Of a stretch of 64,000 nt of DNA, positions 1 to 9,038 are shown one piece after another (within the stretch, counting starts at the first letter, position 1; each line of letters starts with the position of its first letter). A program made the translations under genes and the position numbers. This DNA comes from Streptomyces xantholiticus (GTDB taxonomy: Bacteria > Actinomycetota > Actinomycetes > Streptomycetales > Streptomycetaceae): contig NZ_BMWB01000020.1 of NCBI RefSeq assembly GCF_014651015.1, forward strand, positions 1 to 64,000, read 5' to 3'. The notes under the pieces are model-generated. The model was not told where the DNA came from. It did no database searches and saw only the letters and a program-made list of their open reading frames with translations.

Positions 1-97
1 GAACTGACGCACCAGCAGCAGAAGTCACACAAAAACTAACGATCAACTACTGGCGCAGGACACTAGCTTCCGGCGTCTTCCTTTGTCCCGCACGGGC

Positions 98-130
98 TGA
101 GCCCCGGCACCTGGAAGGTGCCGGGGCTCA
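98..130. terminator. Perfect 14-bp hairpin downstream of pknB
   Basis: The stem at 98-111 pairs without mismatch with 117-130 around a 5-nt loop. It lies 29 bp beyond the pknB stop codon and ends the minus-strand cell-wall signalling operon. There is no T-run on either side, as is usual for Streptomyces terminators. The stretch 1-97 to its left holds nothing I recognise. Confidence 0.8.
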
Positions 131-158
131 GCGCCGGTTGCTGCGGGAGGGCGGAGCG

Positions 159-2162
159 TCAGTCGTTGTCGATTCCGCCGAAGAGGCCGCCGTTGTCTCC
201 GCCGCCGTTGCCGTTTCCGCCGTTGTCGCCGCCACCGCCGATGGTCTGAAGAACGATCGTGGTGGTGGCCGGGTCGGCGGGGGTGCCGGGGGGCGGGTTG
301 GAGCCCGTGACGATCGCGTTGTCGTCCTGAGGGCTGCCAGGCGCGAACTGGATGGTGTTGAAACCTGCCTGCGCCAGGATCTGCTTGGCCTCCGCGACCG
401 TCCTGGTGCGGAACTCCGGGACCGGGACCTGTGTCTGGGCCGGGCCCTTGGAGACCTGGAGGGTGACCTTGGAGCCCTTGGCGACCTTACCGGCCGGCGG
501 GTCCTGGCTGATGATCTCGCCCAGCGGCTTGTCGGAGTCGACGTCCACCCGGTTCACCTGGAACCCGAGCAGCTGGAGCTGGCTCGTGACCGGATCGATC
601 TGCTGGCCGACGACGTTCGGCAGGTCCTGCTTGGCCTGCTTGGCGACGGTGAGGGTGACGGTGGTGTTGACCTCGGCCATGCTGCTGCCCGGGGGGTCCT
701 GCTCGAGGACCGTGCCGGGCTCCTCCTCGGCCGACTCGACCTCATCGACCTCGACCTTGAACTTCTTCTTCTCAAGGATCTCGGTGGCCGATTCCACGTC
801 CTTGTCGATGACGTCGGGCACCTCGACCTTGGGCGCGCCCTCCGAGACGACGACCCGGATGGTCTCACCCTCGTTCATCTTGGCCGGAGGCTCGGGGTCC
901 TGGGAGCAGATCTTGCCCTTGGGCTGGTCGCAGCGCTCCGTGCCCGACTCGGTGACCTCCACGCTGGAGTTCCTCGCGGCGTCCTTGGCCTCCTTGAGCG
1001 AGAGGCCCACCAGCTGCGGAACGGGCACCTTGCCGCCGCCGTCGCTGGTGTCGAAGAGCGACTTGCCGATCAGCACCGCGCCGACGAGCACCAGGATGCC
1101 CGCGAGGACCAGCAGGATGGTCGAGGTGTTGGACTTCTTCTGGCGTCTGCGGCCCTGGCGGTCGTCGTAGCCGCCGAAGCCGCCGTCGTCCGGGTTCATG
1201 GGCGGCAGCATCGACGTCTGGCCGGCCGGGTCCGCCTGGCGCAGAGCCGTGGTCGGCTGGTCCTCCGGTGCATAGCCGCCGCCGTAGCCGACAGCGCCCA
1301 TCGCCGCCGTGGCGGCGACCGGCTGGCCGTCGAGGCACGCCTCGATGTCCGCGCGCATCTCGTCGGCGGACTGGTAGCGGTAGTCCGGGTCCTTGACCAG
1401 GGCCTTCAACACGATCGCGTCCATCTCGGGCGTGATCTCGGGGTCGAAGTTGCTGGGCGGCTGCGGCTCTTCCCGTACGTGCTGGTAGGCCACGGCCACC
1501 GGGGAGTCGCCCACGAAGGGCGGACGGACGGTGAGGAGCTCGTAGAGCAGACAGCCCGTCGAGTAGAGGTCGGAGCGGGCGTCGACCTGCTCGCCCTTGG
1601 CCTGCTCCGGGGAGAGGTACTGGGCGGTGCCGATGACGGCCGCGGTCTGCGTCATGGTCATACCGGAGTCGCCCATGGCCCGGGCGATGCCGAAGTCCAT
1701 GACCTTGACCTGACCGGTACGGGTCAACATGACGTTCGCCGGCTTGATGTCGCGGTGGACGATGCCGGCGCGGTGCGAGTACTCGAGCGCCTGCAGGATG
1801 CCCACGGTCATCTCGAGCGTGCGCTCCGGCAGCAGCTTGCGGCCGGAGTGAAGCAGCTCACGCAGCGTGGACCCGTCGACGTACTCCATGACGATGTACG
1901 GGATCGAGACCCCGTCGACATAGTCCTCGCCAGTGTCGTAGACGGCGACGATCGCCGGGTGGTTGAGCGAGGCGGCGGACTGTGCCTCACGGCGGAACCG
2001 GGCCTGGAAGGACGGGTCGCGGGCGAGGTCGGCCCGCAGCGTCTTCACGGCGACAGTGCGGCCGAGCCGGGTGTCGTGGGCGAGGTAAACCTCGGCCATG
2101 CCACCACGGCCGAGCACCGAGCCCAGTTCATACCGGCCGCCGAGGCGACGCGGCTCTTCCAT
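159..2162 (-). CDS. pknB: PASTA-domain Ser/Thr protein kinase PknB
   Basis: Membrane receptor kinase of about 667 aa that couples cell-wall status to growth and division. The start at 2162 (MEEPRRLGG) is chosen because the kinase fold begins at once; a longer in-frame ATG at 2246 adds unrelated residues. The glycine loop is followed by the ATP-binding Lys40, catalytic HRD with Asp138 and DFG Asp156, and an activation loop with threonines (TMTQT). These residue numbers coincide with the mycobacterial PknB residues as I recall them. One transmembrane helix lies near residues 343-365, then four extracellular PASTA repeats and a glycine-rich tail. The first PASTA repeat carries two cysteines, a possible disulfide. 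It is the last gene of the fhaA-fhaB-pstP-rodA-pbpA-pknB operon. Peptidoglycan or lipid II ligand is known for the family, not shown here. Confidence 0.97.
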   Translation of the reverse strand: MEEPRRLGGRYELGSVLGRGGMAEVYLAHDTRLGRTVAVKTLRADLARDPSFQARFRREAQSAASLNHPAIVAVYDTGEDYVDGVSIPYIVMEYVDGSTLRELLHSGRKLLPERTLEMTVGILQALEYSHRAGIVHRDIKPANVMLTRTGQVKVMDFGIARAMGDSGMTMTQTAAVIGTAQYLSPEQAKGEQVDARSDLYSTGCLLYELLTVRPPFVGDSPVAVAYQHVREEPQPPSNFDPEITPEMDAIVLKALVKDPDYRYQSADEMRADIEACLDGQPVAATAAMGAVGYGGGYAPEDQPTTALRQADPAGQTSMLPPMNPDDGGFGGYDDRQGRRRQKKSNTSTILLVLAGILVLVGAVLIGKSLFDTSDGGGKVPVPQLVGLSLKEAKDAARNSSVEVTESGTERCDQPKGKICSQDPEPPAKMNEGETIRVVVSEGAPKVEVPDVIDKDVESATEILEKKKFKVEVDEVESAEEEPGTVLEQDPPGSSMAEVNTTVTLTVAKQAKQDLPNVVGQQIDPVTSQLQLLGFQVNRVDVDSDKPLGEIISQDPPAGKVAKGSKVTLQVSKGPAQTQVPVPEFRTRTVAEAKQILAQAGFNTIQFAPGSPQDDNAIVTGSNPPPGTPADPATTTIVLQTIGGGGDNGGNGNGGGDNGGLFGGIDND

Positions 2163-2277
2163 AACTGTTCCAGCCCTCTCCGTCAGTCCCGACCGCACCC
2201 GTGTGTGGTCCTCCGGTGTGCTGTTCGCGCAAAGGCTACCGGGCACGCCGTACTTGATCCGCCCGCAATCGGCAGCT

Positions 2278-2294
2278 GATACCCGACCGGTATC
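2278..2294. promoter_or_regulatory. GATACC-N5-GGTATC inverted repeat before pknB
   Basis: A 6-bp inverted repeat with 5-bp spacer sits in the 168-bp gap between the pbpA stop and the pknB start, the largest gap in this part of the operon. It could be an operator or part of a pknB-specific promoter. No regulator can be assigned from sequence. Confidence 0.3.
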
Positions 2295-2330
2295 GCAATG
2301 TGCAGGTATGAAGGTCGGGAGTGATCCTCG

Positions 2331-3791
2331 TCACTGGTTGTCGCCCAGCACCGCCTGCATCACGGCCTTGGCGATCGGGGCGGCGAGGCCGCCACCGGAG
2401 ATGTCGTCCCGGCGGGCGTTGCTGTCCTCGACCACGACCGCGACGGCGACCGGCGACCCGTTGTCGTCCTTGGCGTACGAGATGAACCAGGCGTAGGGGT
2501 TCTTGCTGTTGTTCTCGCCGTGCTGAGCGGTACCGGTCTTGCCGCCGACCTTGACGCCGTCGATCGCCGCGTTGGTGCCGGTGCCGGTCTCGACGACGTT
2601 CTCCATCATTTGCTGGAGGAGCTGGGCGTTCTCCGCGGAGATCGGCCGGCTCATCTCCTCGGGATCGGTCCTCTCGATGACGTCCAGGTTGGGCGCCTCG
2701 AGCTGGTCGACCATGTACGGCTTCATCAGCTTGCCGTCGTTGGCGATCGCCGCGGTGACCATCGCCATCTGAAGGGGGGTGGCCGCGGTGTTGAACTGGC
2801 CGATGGCGGACTGCGCGTTGCCGTCGCGGTTCATCTTCTTGTCGTAGACGGAGGCGGCGGCACGGACCGGGGTGTCGATCTCCGGGTTGTTGAAGCCGAA
2901 CTTCTCCGCCATCTCGACCATCTTGTCGCGGCTCACGTCGTCGCCGAGCTTGGCGAAGACGGAGTTGCAGGAGACCTCCATGGCCCTGTTCAGGGTGGCG
3001 TTCTCGCAACCGTCGGCGTGGTTGACCATCGGCGTGCGGGTGCCGGGGAGGATGTACGGCTCGGGGGTTTCCGTGGGCGCGTCGATGTTGTCGACCGCGC
3101 CGTACTCGAGCGCGGCGGCGGCCGTGACCACCTTGAACGTGGAGCCGGGCGGGTACGTCTCGCGCAGCGCCCGGTTCAGCATCGGCTTGTCAGGGTCGTT
3201 GGTCAGCGCCGTCCAGGCCTTCCCGTCGTTCTCCAGACGGCCGGCGAAGGACGAGGGGTCGTACGAAGGTGTCGAGGCGAGGGCGAGGATCTTGCCCGTC
3301 CTCGGGTCGATCGCGGCGACGGCGCCCTTCTTGTCGCCGAGCCCCTCGAACGCGGCCTTCTGGGCCTTGCCGTTGAGGGTGGTGACGACGTTGCCGCCCT
3401 TCTTCTTGTCGCCGGTGAACATCGCCATCGTGCGGTCGAAGAAAAGCTGGTCGGAGTTGCCGGTGAGGATGCCGTCCTCGAGCTTCTCGAGCTGGTTGGC
3501 GCCGAACACCTGCGAGGCGTAACCGGTCACCGGGGCCCACAGCGGGCCGTTGGTGTAGGTGCGCTTGTACTTGTAGTAGTTGTCGTCCGTCTCGGCGGAG
3601 CCGGTGATGGCCTTGCCGTCGACGATGATGTTGCCGCGCTCGTGGGCGTAGCGCTCGATCTCCACACGCTTGTTCTTCTTGTGCGTGTTCAGCTCGTCGG
3701 CACGGACGTACTGGAGCCAGTTGTCCCGGATCATCAGGGCGAGGACGAGGAGTCCGCAGAAGATCGCGATCCGGCGCAGGGGCTTGTTCAC
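2331..3791 (-). CDS. pbpA: Penicillin-binding protein 2 / PbpA transpeptidase
   Basis: Monofunctional class B PBP of 486 aa that cross-links peptidoglycan outside the membrane. An N-terminal signal anchor (residues about 8-22) is followed by the dimerisation domain and the transpeptidase domain. The three active-site motifs are intact: Ser217-Thr-Phe-Lys, Ser274-Cys-Asn and Lys418-Thr-Gly. The start codon overlaps the stop of the upstream FtsW/RodA gene by 4 bp, so the glycosyltransferase and transpeptidase are translationally coupled, the usual pairing of a SEDS enzyme with its PBP. In the family it works in septal or sporulation-linked wall synthesis under control of the neighbouring kinase. 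Confidence 0.96.
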   Translation of the reverse strand: MNKPLRRIAIFCGLLVLALMIRDNWLQYVRADELNTHKKNKRVEIERYAHERGNIIVDGKAITGSAETDDNYYKYKRTYTNGPLWAPVTGYASQVFGANQLEKLEDGILTGNSDQLFFDRTMAMFTGDKKKGGNVVTTLNGKAQKAAFEGLGDKKGAVAAIDPRTGKILALASTPSYDPSSFAGRLENDGKAWTALTNDPDKPMLNRALRETYPPGSTFKVVTAAAALEYGAVDNIDAPTETPEPYILPGTRTPMVNHADGCENATLNRAMEVSCNSVFAKLGDDVSRDKMVEMAEKFGFNNPEIDTPVRAAASVYDKKMNRDGNAQSAIGQFNTAATPLQMAMVTAAIANDGKLMKPYMVDQLEAPNLDVIERTDPEEMSRPISAENAQLLQQMMENVVETGTGTNAAIDGVKVGGKTGTAQHGENNSKNPYAWFISYAKDDNGSPVAVAVVVEDSNARRDDISGGGLAAPIAKAVMQAVLGDNQ

Positions 3792-5215
3792 GGTCGGACC
3801 ACCTGGGTCATCTCGGCGTCAGGGGACGGGGCGGGCGCGGGCGCGGGGCGGCGCGCGGTGTCGCTGATACGGATCAGGATGCCGATCAGGGCCCAGTTGG
3901 CGATGACGGACGAACCACCGGCCGCGAGGAACGGCATCGTCATACCGGTCAGCGGGATGAGGCCCATCACACCACCGGCCACGACGAACACCTGGAGGGC
4001 GAACGCGCCGGAGAGGCCGATCGCCAGCAGCTTGCCGAACGGGTCGCGCGCCGCCAGCGCGGTACGGACGCCGCGCTCGATGATCAGGCCGTACAGCAGC
4101 AGGAAGGCCATCACGCCGGCCAGGCCGAGCTCCTCACCCACGGTGGCGAAGATGAAGTCGGAGTTGGCTGCGAACTGGATGAGGTCGGAGTTGCCCTGGC
4201 CCCAGCCGGTGCCGAGTGTCCCGCCGGCGCCGAACGACATCAGCACCTGGGTCATCTGGTCGCAGGCGAAGGCCATGTTGGTGCCCGGCTCCGCGGTCTC
4301 CAGGCAATCGAAGGGGTCGAGCCAGGCGGCCACGCGGGACTGCACGTGACTCGCGAACTGGGAGACCACGACCGCACCGGCCACGGACATCAGCAGACCC
4401 ATGACGATCCAGCTGGTCCGCTCGGTGGCCACGTACAGCATGACCACGAACATGCCGAAGAACAGCAGTGACGTACCGAGGTCGTTCTCGAAGACCAGGA
4501 TCAGCAGGCTCATGGCCCAGATCGTGATGATCGGACCGAGGTCGCGGCCGCGCGGCAGGTACAGGCCCATGAACCGACGGCTGGCGAGCGCGAGGGCGTC
4601 GCGCTTGACCATGAGGTACCCGGAGAAGAAGACCGCGATGATGATCTTCGCGAACTCGCCGGGCTGGATGGAGAATCCGCCGACCCTGATCCAGATCTTG
4701 GCGCCGAAGATCGGCATTCCGAGCCCCGGCACCAGCGGCAGCAGCAGCAGGACGATGGACGCCGCCATCGAGATGTACGTGAACCGCTGCAGGATGCGGT
4801 GGTCCTTCAGGACCAGCAGGACACCGACGAAGAGCGCGATGCCGAGCGCCGAGTACATCAGCTGGTTGGTGGCCTGCGGAGAGAAGTCGCTGCGCGCCAG
4901 CAGCCGGGGCGACTGGTCGAGCCGCCAGATGAGCACCAGGCCGAGACCGTTCAGCAGCGTCGCCAGCGGCAGCAGCAGCGGATCCGCGTACTTGGCGAAT
5001 CTGCGCACCACGAGGTGGGCCACGCCGGCCAGCAGGCCGAGGCCGAGGCCGTATCCGAGGACGCCGGCGGGCAGCTCGCCGTCGAGGGCGAGGCCCACGT
5101 TGATGTAGGCGAATACCGGGATGGCCACGGCGAATCCAAGGAGCATCAGCTCCGTGTTCCGCCGGCTCGGCGCGTCGATCGCGCCGATCGTGGTCGTGTT
5201 GGTGACAACGCTCAT
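3788..5215 (-). CDS. FtsW/RodA/SpoVE-family (SEDS) peptidoglycan glycosyltransferase
   Basis: Polytopic membrane protein of 475 aa with about 12 hydrophobic helices, the first after a short cytoplasmic N-terminus. The C-terminal region carries the typical SEDS signature (GLIPLTGMTMPFLAAGGSS). SEDS proteins polymerise glycan strands from lipid II. It precedes pbpA with a 4-bp overlap and follows pstP with a 25-bp gap. The start ATG at 5215 is preceded by a purine-rich Shine-Dalgarno (GGAG). Family members are called ftsW or rodA interchangeably in this locus, so I give no symbol. Confidence 0.94.
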   Translation of the reverse strand: MSVVTNTTTIGAIDAPSRRNTELMLLGFAVAIPVFAYINVGLALDGELPAGVLGYGLGLGLLAGVAHLVVRRFAKYADPLLLPLATLLNGLGLVLIWRLDQSPRLLARSDFSPQATNQLMYSALGIALFVGVLLVLKDHRILQRFTYISMAASIVLLLLPLVPGLGMPIFGAKIWIRVGGFSIQPGEFAKIIIAVFFSGYLMVKRDALALASRRFMGLYLPRGRDLGPIITIWAMSLLILVFENDLGTSLLFFGMFVVMLYVATERTSWIVMGLLMSVAGAVVVSQFASHVQSRVAAWLDPFDCLETAEPGTNMAFACDQMTQVLMSFGAGGTLGTGWGQGNSDLIQFAANSDFIFATVGEELGLAGVMAFLLLYGLIIERGVRTALAARDPFGKLLAIGLSGAFALQVFVVAGGVMGLIPLTGMTMPFLAAGGSSVIANWALIGILIRISDTARRPAPAPAPSPDAEMTQVVRP

Positions 5216-5240
5216 GATGGAGAAGGCCCCCTACGGACGA

Positions 5241-6740
5241 TTACTGCTTGCCGCAGTTCGAGGCCAGCTTCTGCTCCTCCTCCGAGAGGGTGGGACCCGG
5301 GGAGGGAGAGGCTGCGGTCGGCTTGGTCTTCGCGTCCTGGGTGGTGGGCGTGCCGGCGGTGCCGCCGGCCTGGCCCTCGCCCGGAGGCGGGCTGCTCGCG
5401 CGATCGGCGGCGTCGCGGCGCTGCTCGTCCTTCTTGCAGACGCCTGCCTGCTTGGCGAGCTCGTCGATCTTGGCGCGGGCGGTGGTGAGGCTGTCCTCGG
5501 TGATCGTCGCCTCGACCCGCTTGCGCTGGTAGGGCGGTAGGTACTTGAGTTCGATCTCGGGGTGGTCCTTCTGGACCTCCGAGAGCGAGACCCAGGCGAG
5601 GTCCTGGCTGATGCCGCGGTACAGGGCCACGTGCTCGCCCTTGGTGCCGACGTAGTACTGGGTCTGGGTCCAGCGGTAACCGCCGTACAGACCGCCGCCG
5701 ACGACAGCCAGGGCGAGCACCGTGTAGAGCGAACGCTTCAGCCACTTGCGGCCGCCGCCCCGCTTCGCGAAGTCGTCGTCGGTGTAGGCGCCGAAGCTGC
5801 CCTCGGGCGGCATGCCGCCGTACCCTGCGCCGCCACCGGATCCGGGCGGGCCGAAGCTGCCGCCCGGTGCCTCCGGAGCGGAGGGGCGTCCCAGCCCCGC
5901 GGCGCGGCCGGCCGGGGTCTGCATGGCGCCGCCGTCGTTCAGCTGGTGCTGGTTCTCCGCGACCGCGCCGACGACGACGGGGGTGTCGCTGAGCTGACCG
6001 GCCAGGGTGTCGCCCGAGTCGGTGTCGAGGACGTCGGCGACGATGCAGGTGATGTTGTCGGGGCCGCCGCCGCGCAGGGCGAGCTGGATCAGGTCCTGCA
6101 CGGTCTCCTGCGGGCCCTGGTAGCTGGCGAGCGTCTCCTCCATGGTCTGGTGCGAGACGACGCCGGACAGGCCGTCGGAGCAGATCAGATAGCGGTCACC
6201 GGCGCGGACCTCGCGGATGGAGAGGTCCGGCTCCACATGGTCGCCACTGCCCAGCGCGCGCATCAGCAGGGAGCGCTGCGGGTGGGTGGTGGCTTCCTCC
6301 TCGGTGATCCGGCCCTCGTCGACGAGCCGCTGCACCCAGGTGTGGTCCTGCGTGATCTGTGTCAGGACGCCGTCGCGGAGCAAATACGCCCGGGAGTCGC
6401 CGACGTGCACCAGGCCGAGCCGCTGGCCCGTCCACAGCAGCGCGGTGAGCGTGGTACCCATGCCCTCGAGCTGCGGGTCCTCCTCGACCATCATCCGGAG
6501 CTGGTCGTTCGCGCGCTGCACGGCGGTGCCGAGCGAAGTGAGGATGTCGGAGCCCGGTACGTCGTCGTCGAGCGTGACGAGCGTGGAGATGACCTCGGAG
6601 GAGGCGACCTCTCCGGCTGCCTGGCCGCCCATGCCGTCGGCGATGGCCAGCAGACGGGGGCCGGCGTAACCGGAGTCCTCGTTGCCCTCGCGGATCATGC
6701 CCTTGTGCGATCCGGCGGCGAAACGCAGAGAAAGACTCAT
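5241..6740 (-). CDS. pstP: PP2C-type Ser/Thr phosphatase PstP
   Basis: Metal-dependent phosphatase of about 499 aa that removes phosphates placed by PknB and related kinases. The start at 6740 (MSLSLRFAAG) has a GGTGAGG ribosome site 7 bp upstream; an in-frame ATG at 6806 adds non-conserved residues. The PP2C metal motifs are visible: REGNEDSGY near the N-terminus, DGMGG, and later ICSDGLSG and GGPDNIT. A transmembrane helix follows at about residue 330 (SLYTVLALAVVGGG), then an extracytoplasmic tail rich in Pro, Ser and Ala ending in a Cys-containing tip. It lies between fhaB and the SEDS gene. Confidence 0.96.
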   Translation of the reverse strand: MSLSLRFAAGSHKGMIREGNEDSGYAGPRLLAIADGMGGQAAGEVASSEVISTLVTLDDDVPGSDILTSLGTAVQRANDQLRMMVEEDPQLEGMGTTLTALLWTGQRLGLVHVGDSRAYLLRDGVLTQITQDHTWVQRLVDEGRITEEEATTHPQRSLLMRALGSGDHVEPDLSIREVRAGDRYLICSDGLSGVVSHQTMEETLASYQGPQETVQDLIQLALRGGGPDNITCIVADVLDTDSGDTLAGQLSDTPVVVGAVAENQHQLNDGGAMQTPAGRAAGLGRPSAPEAPGGSFGPPGSGGGAGYGGMPPEGSFGAYTDDDFAKRGGGRKWLKRSLYTVLALAVVGGGLYGGYRWTQTQYYVGTKGEHVALYRGISQDLAWVSLSEVQKDHPEIELKYLPPYQRKRVEATITEDSLTTARAKIDELAKQAGVCKKDEQRRDAADRASSPPPGEGQAGGTAGTPTTQDAKTKPTAASPSPGPTLSEEEQKLASNCGKQ

Positions 6741-6884
6741 GCGGACCTCACCCGTCGGCTCGCCGGGCGATTGTCGCGCCAGCCGGTCTCGAGCCACACT
6801 GCCCACCCTCCGGTCGGGAGCAGCCCGCGCAGGTCGCCGGTGGGGCCCGCTGCGGCTCGCTCGCTCCGCTCGCTCATTGTCGTA

Positions 6885-7400
6885 CTACTTCCGCAGCTCG
6901 ATGACGGTCTTGCCGATGCGGATCGGCGCGCCCAGCGGAATCGGTGTCGGCGTGGTGAGCCGGGTCCGGTCGAGATATGTGCCGTTGGTGGACCCGAGAT
7001 CCTCGACGATCCACTGGCCGTCACGGTCCGGGTAGATCCTGGCATGCCTGCTGGACGCGTAGTCGTCGTCCAGCACGATCGTGGAGTCGTGCGCCCGGCC
7101 CAGGGTGATGGTCTGGCCCTGGAGGGCGACGGTGGTGCCGGTGAGTGTGCCCTCGGACACGACCAGCTTCGTCGGCGCCCCCCGCCGCTGGCGACCGCCG
7201 CCCTGCTGGCGCTGCGGCGGCGGTGCGCCCTGCTGGCGCTGCTGCTGCTGGGAACGCTGGTCGGCGCCGCGGCGTGAACCGCGCTGTGTCACCCGCGTAC
7301 CGAACAGATCGCTGCGGATGACCTGGACGGCCACGATGACGAACAGCCACAGAACAGCCAGGAAACCTAGCCGCATGACCGTCAGGGTCAGCTCTGACAT
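6885..7400 (-). CDS. fhaB: FHA-domain membrane protein FhaB (FipA-type)
   Basis: Protein of about 171 aa with one N-terminal membrane helix (LTVMRLGFLAVLWLFVIVAV) and a C-terminal FHA domain with the canonical GRA-H-S-STNGTYLD pattern, which binds phosphothreonine. Between them is a basic Gln/Arg-rich linker. The start at 7400 (MSELTLTV) is preceded by GGGGGCA and lies 10 bp after the fhaA stop. In actinobacteria FhaB is a phosphorylation target and reader of PknA/PknB that links the kinase to the division machinery. The 144 bp to pstP contain no recognisable element. Confidence 0.93.
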   Translation of the reverse strand: MSELTLTVMRLGFLAVLWLFVIVAVQVIRSDLFGTRVTQRGSRRGADQRSQQQQRQQGAPPPQRQQGGGRQRRGAPTKLVVSEGTLTGTTVALQGQTITLGRAHDSTIVLDDDYASSRHARIYPDRDGQWIVEDLGSTNGTYLDRTRLTTPTPIPLGAPIRIGKTVIELRK

Positions 7401-7410
7401 TGCCCCCGCT

Positions 7411-8247
7411 TCACCCTTCGGCTTGCCGGTAAACGATGGTGGTGCTGCCCACGACGATCCGCGAGCCGTCGCGGAGCGTAGCGCGGGTGGTGTGCTGCCC
7501 GTCCACCACGATGCCGTTGGTGGACCCGAGATCCTGGATCGTCGAGGGCGTTCCGGTCCGGATCTCACAGTGCCGGCGGGATACGCCGGGGTCGTCGATC
7601 CGCACATCGGCGTCGGTGCTGCGACCCAGCACCAGCGTCGGGCGGGAGATCTGATGGCGTGTGCCGTTGATCTCGATCCAGCGTCGTACTTGTGCGTTCG
7701 GCATGGCGCCCGGGCCCGGCATGCGCTGGCCGGTCACGGGACCGGGACGCGGGCCTGCGGGCATGCCGGGAGGTGGCGCGGCCGGCATCGGAGGTGCGGC
7801 GGCCGGAGGGTAGCCGTAGCCGCCGCGGGCGCCGGCGCCCGCTGGGGCACCTCCTCCGGGCGACTGTGACGTACTCGACGCCAGAGTGCGGCTGCGCACC
7901 CGGTACAGGCCGGTGTCGAGGTCGTCCGCCTTCTCGAGGTGGACCTTGATCGGACCCATGAAGGTGTAGCGCTGCTGCTTGGCGTAGTCGCGGACCAGGC
8001 CGGACAGCTCGTCGCCGAGCTGGCCCGAGTACGGGCTCAGGCGCTCGAAGTCGGGTGCGCTGAGCTCCACGATGAAGTCGTTGGGGACGACGGTCCGCTC
8101 GCGATTCCAGATCGTCGCGTTGTTGTCGCACTCCCGCTGGAGGGCGCCCGCGATCTCGACGGGCTGGACCTCGGACTTGAACACCTTGGCGAAGGTGCCG
8201 TTGACCAGGCCTTCGAGACGTTGCTCGAAACGCTTCAGGACTCCCAT
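7411..8247 (-). CDS. fhaA: FHA-domain protein FhaA with DUF3662 N-terminal domain
   Basis: Cytoplasmic protein of 278 aa. Residues 1-120 are the FhaA N-terminal domain (DUF3662: MGVLKRFEQRLEGLVNG start); a Gly/Pro/Ala-rich linker follows, then an FHA domain at about 190-275 with LGRSTDADV, SRRHCEI and STNG motifs. In mycobacteria the orthologue binds the phosphorylated pseudokinase domain of MviN/MurJ and slows wall synthesis; the role is inferred here from family and operon. It is the first gene of the six-gene operon. The ATG has a strong GGAGGAGG ribosome site. Confidence 0.94.
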   Translation of the reverse strand: MGVLKRFEQRLEGLVNGTFAKVFKSEVQPVEIAGALQRECDNNATIWNRERTVVPNDFIVELSAPDFERLSPYSGQLGDELSGLVRDYAKQQRYTFMGPIKVHLEKADDLDTGLYRVRSRTLASSTSQSPGGGAPAGAGARGGYGYPPAAAPPMPAAPPPGMPAGPRPGPVTGQRMPGPGAMPNAQVRRWIEINGTRHQISRPTLVLGRSTDADVRIDDPGVSRRHCEIRTGTPSTIQDLGSTNGIVVDGQHTTRATLRDGSRIVVGSTTIVYRQAEG

Positions 8248-8585
8248 GGGGCACCTCCTCCGTCGTTGTCGCCCTGGTACTGCTTACTGATCGTATCCAC
8301 GCGTCGGGAAATCGGCTGGTTCCCCTTGTCTGCCCCGTCGATGAGTGTCACCTCTCACACCGGATCGTAGAGGCGGCCTCCTGACAGTGTCCCGCACCCG
8401 GGATGCATACAGGAGGAGTGGGTGACGCCGCCCTGCGTTCCGCGGCCCGCTCGATTGGTTCCCTGTTCGTTCCTCAGGGCACCCAAACAAACGGATGTGA
8501 ATCCACCCTGTGCACCGTGCTAATCTTCTGCATGTCGCCAGGGGGTCGCACCGAGCAGGCGGGGCACCCGACGACAACACCCAAT
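8248..8585. other. 338-bp intergenic region between fhaA and tRNA-Leu
   Basis: This region should hold the minus-strand promoter of the fhaA-pknB operon and the plus-strand tRNA promoter. No coding potential is convincing: the short ORFs here have no recognisable protein signature. Apart from the tRNA promoter candidate listed separately, I see nothing definite. Confidence 0.6.
8496..8526 (+). promoter_or_regulatory. Candidate promoter of tRNA-Leu
   Basis: A TGTGAA box at 8496-8501 and a TAATCT box at 8521-8526 are separated by 19 bp and lie about 60 bp upstream of the mature tRNA 5' end. The -10 hexamer is good, the -35 is weak. Confidence 0.35.
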
Positions 8586-8669
8586 GCGCGGGTGGCGGAA
8601 TAGGCAGACGCGCTGGATTCAGGTTCCAGTGCCCGCAAGGGCGTGGGGGTTCAACTCCCCCCTCGCGCA
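8586..8669 (+). tRNA. tRNA-Leu (anticodon CAG)
   Basis: Class II tRNA of 84 nt. The acceptor stem 8586-8592 (GCGCGGG) pairs with 8662-8668 with one G-T wobble, and the discriminator base is A8669. The anticodon stem CTGGA/TCCAG encloses the loop TTCAGGT with anticodon CAG. A long variable arm (GCCCGCAAGGGC) and the T-arm GGGGG-TTCAACT-CCCCC follow. CCA is not encoded. It reads CUG, a frequent leucine codon in this genome. Confidence 0.98.
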
Positions 8670-9038
8670 CAGAGAGAAACCGACGAAACGGGTTCTCGCC
8701 GGAGACGAAAGTCCGGGCGAGGGCCCGTTTCTCGTTGTGTGGCCGGCTTCACGGCGGACGTGGCTTCGCACAGGTGCCGGCTCCGGCGGTGACGCGGGCC
8801 ACCGTCCGAGCCCGGCTGCTTCTGGTCTTGCTCCGGGATCCGGCAGACCCGATGGACCCGGCTCGAGGGCTCTTGGCGTCCCTGGACACCGTCGGCGGAG
8901 CAGTCGCCGGACGGTGCCGGTGAAGAGCCCCGGAGTGAGTGGGACGACTCGGCAAGTCCCCGCTCGGTACGCCCAGGACCAGGGGCGCGCCGAGAAGGGG
9001 TGACGACCGGGTCCGTGGGGCGGGATCCGGTGTGCCCG
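8670..9038. other. Non-coding stretch after tRNA-Leu
   Basis: This 369-bp gap holds the tRNA terminator hairpin (8685-8731). The rest has only overlapping high-GC ORFs without recognisable protein features, so I call no gene here. Confidence 0.6.
8685..8731 (+). terminator. tRNA-Leu terminator hairpin
   Basis: Positions 8685-8699 pair with 8717-8731 over 15 bp, including two G-T wobbles, and the loop itself can form a short CCGG stem. It starts 16 nt past the tRNA 3' end and is followed by a T-containing stretch (TCGTTGTGT). Confidence 0.75.

Noticed and set aside
138..2279. 713-codon plus-strand ORF opposite pknB
   Set aside because: It is the antisense of a certain kinase gene; the composition (Leu, Arg, Gly, Asp, Val) is what GC-rich third positions produce on the other strand.
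2520..4349. 609-codon plus-strand ORF opposite pbpA and rodA
   Set aside because: Antisense shadow; pbpA and the SEDS gene carry all active-site motifs on the minus strand.
8584..9003. ORF overlapping tRNA-Leu and its terminator
   Set aside because: It reads through a structured tRNA and a hairpin and shows no protein family.
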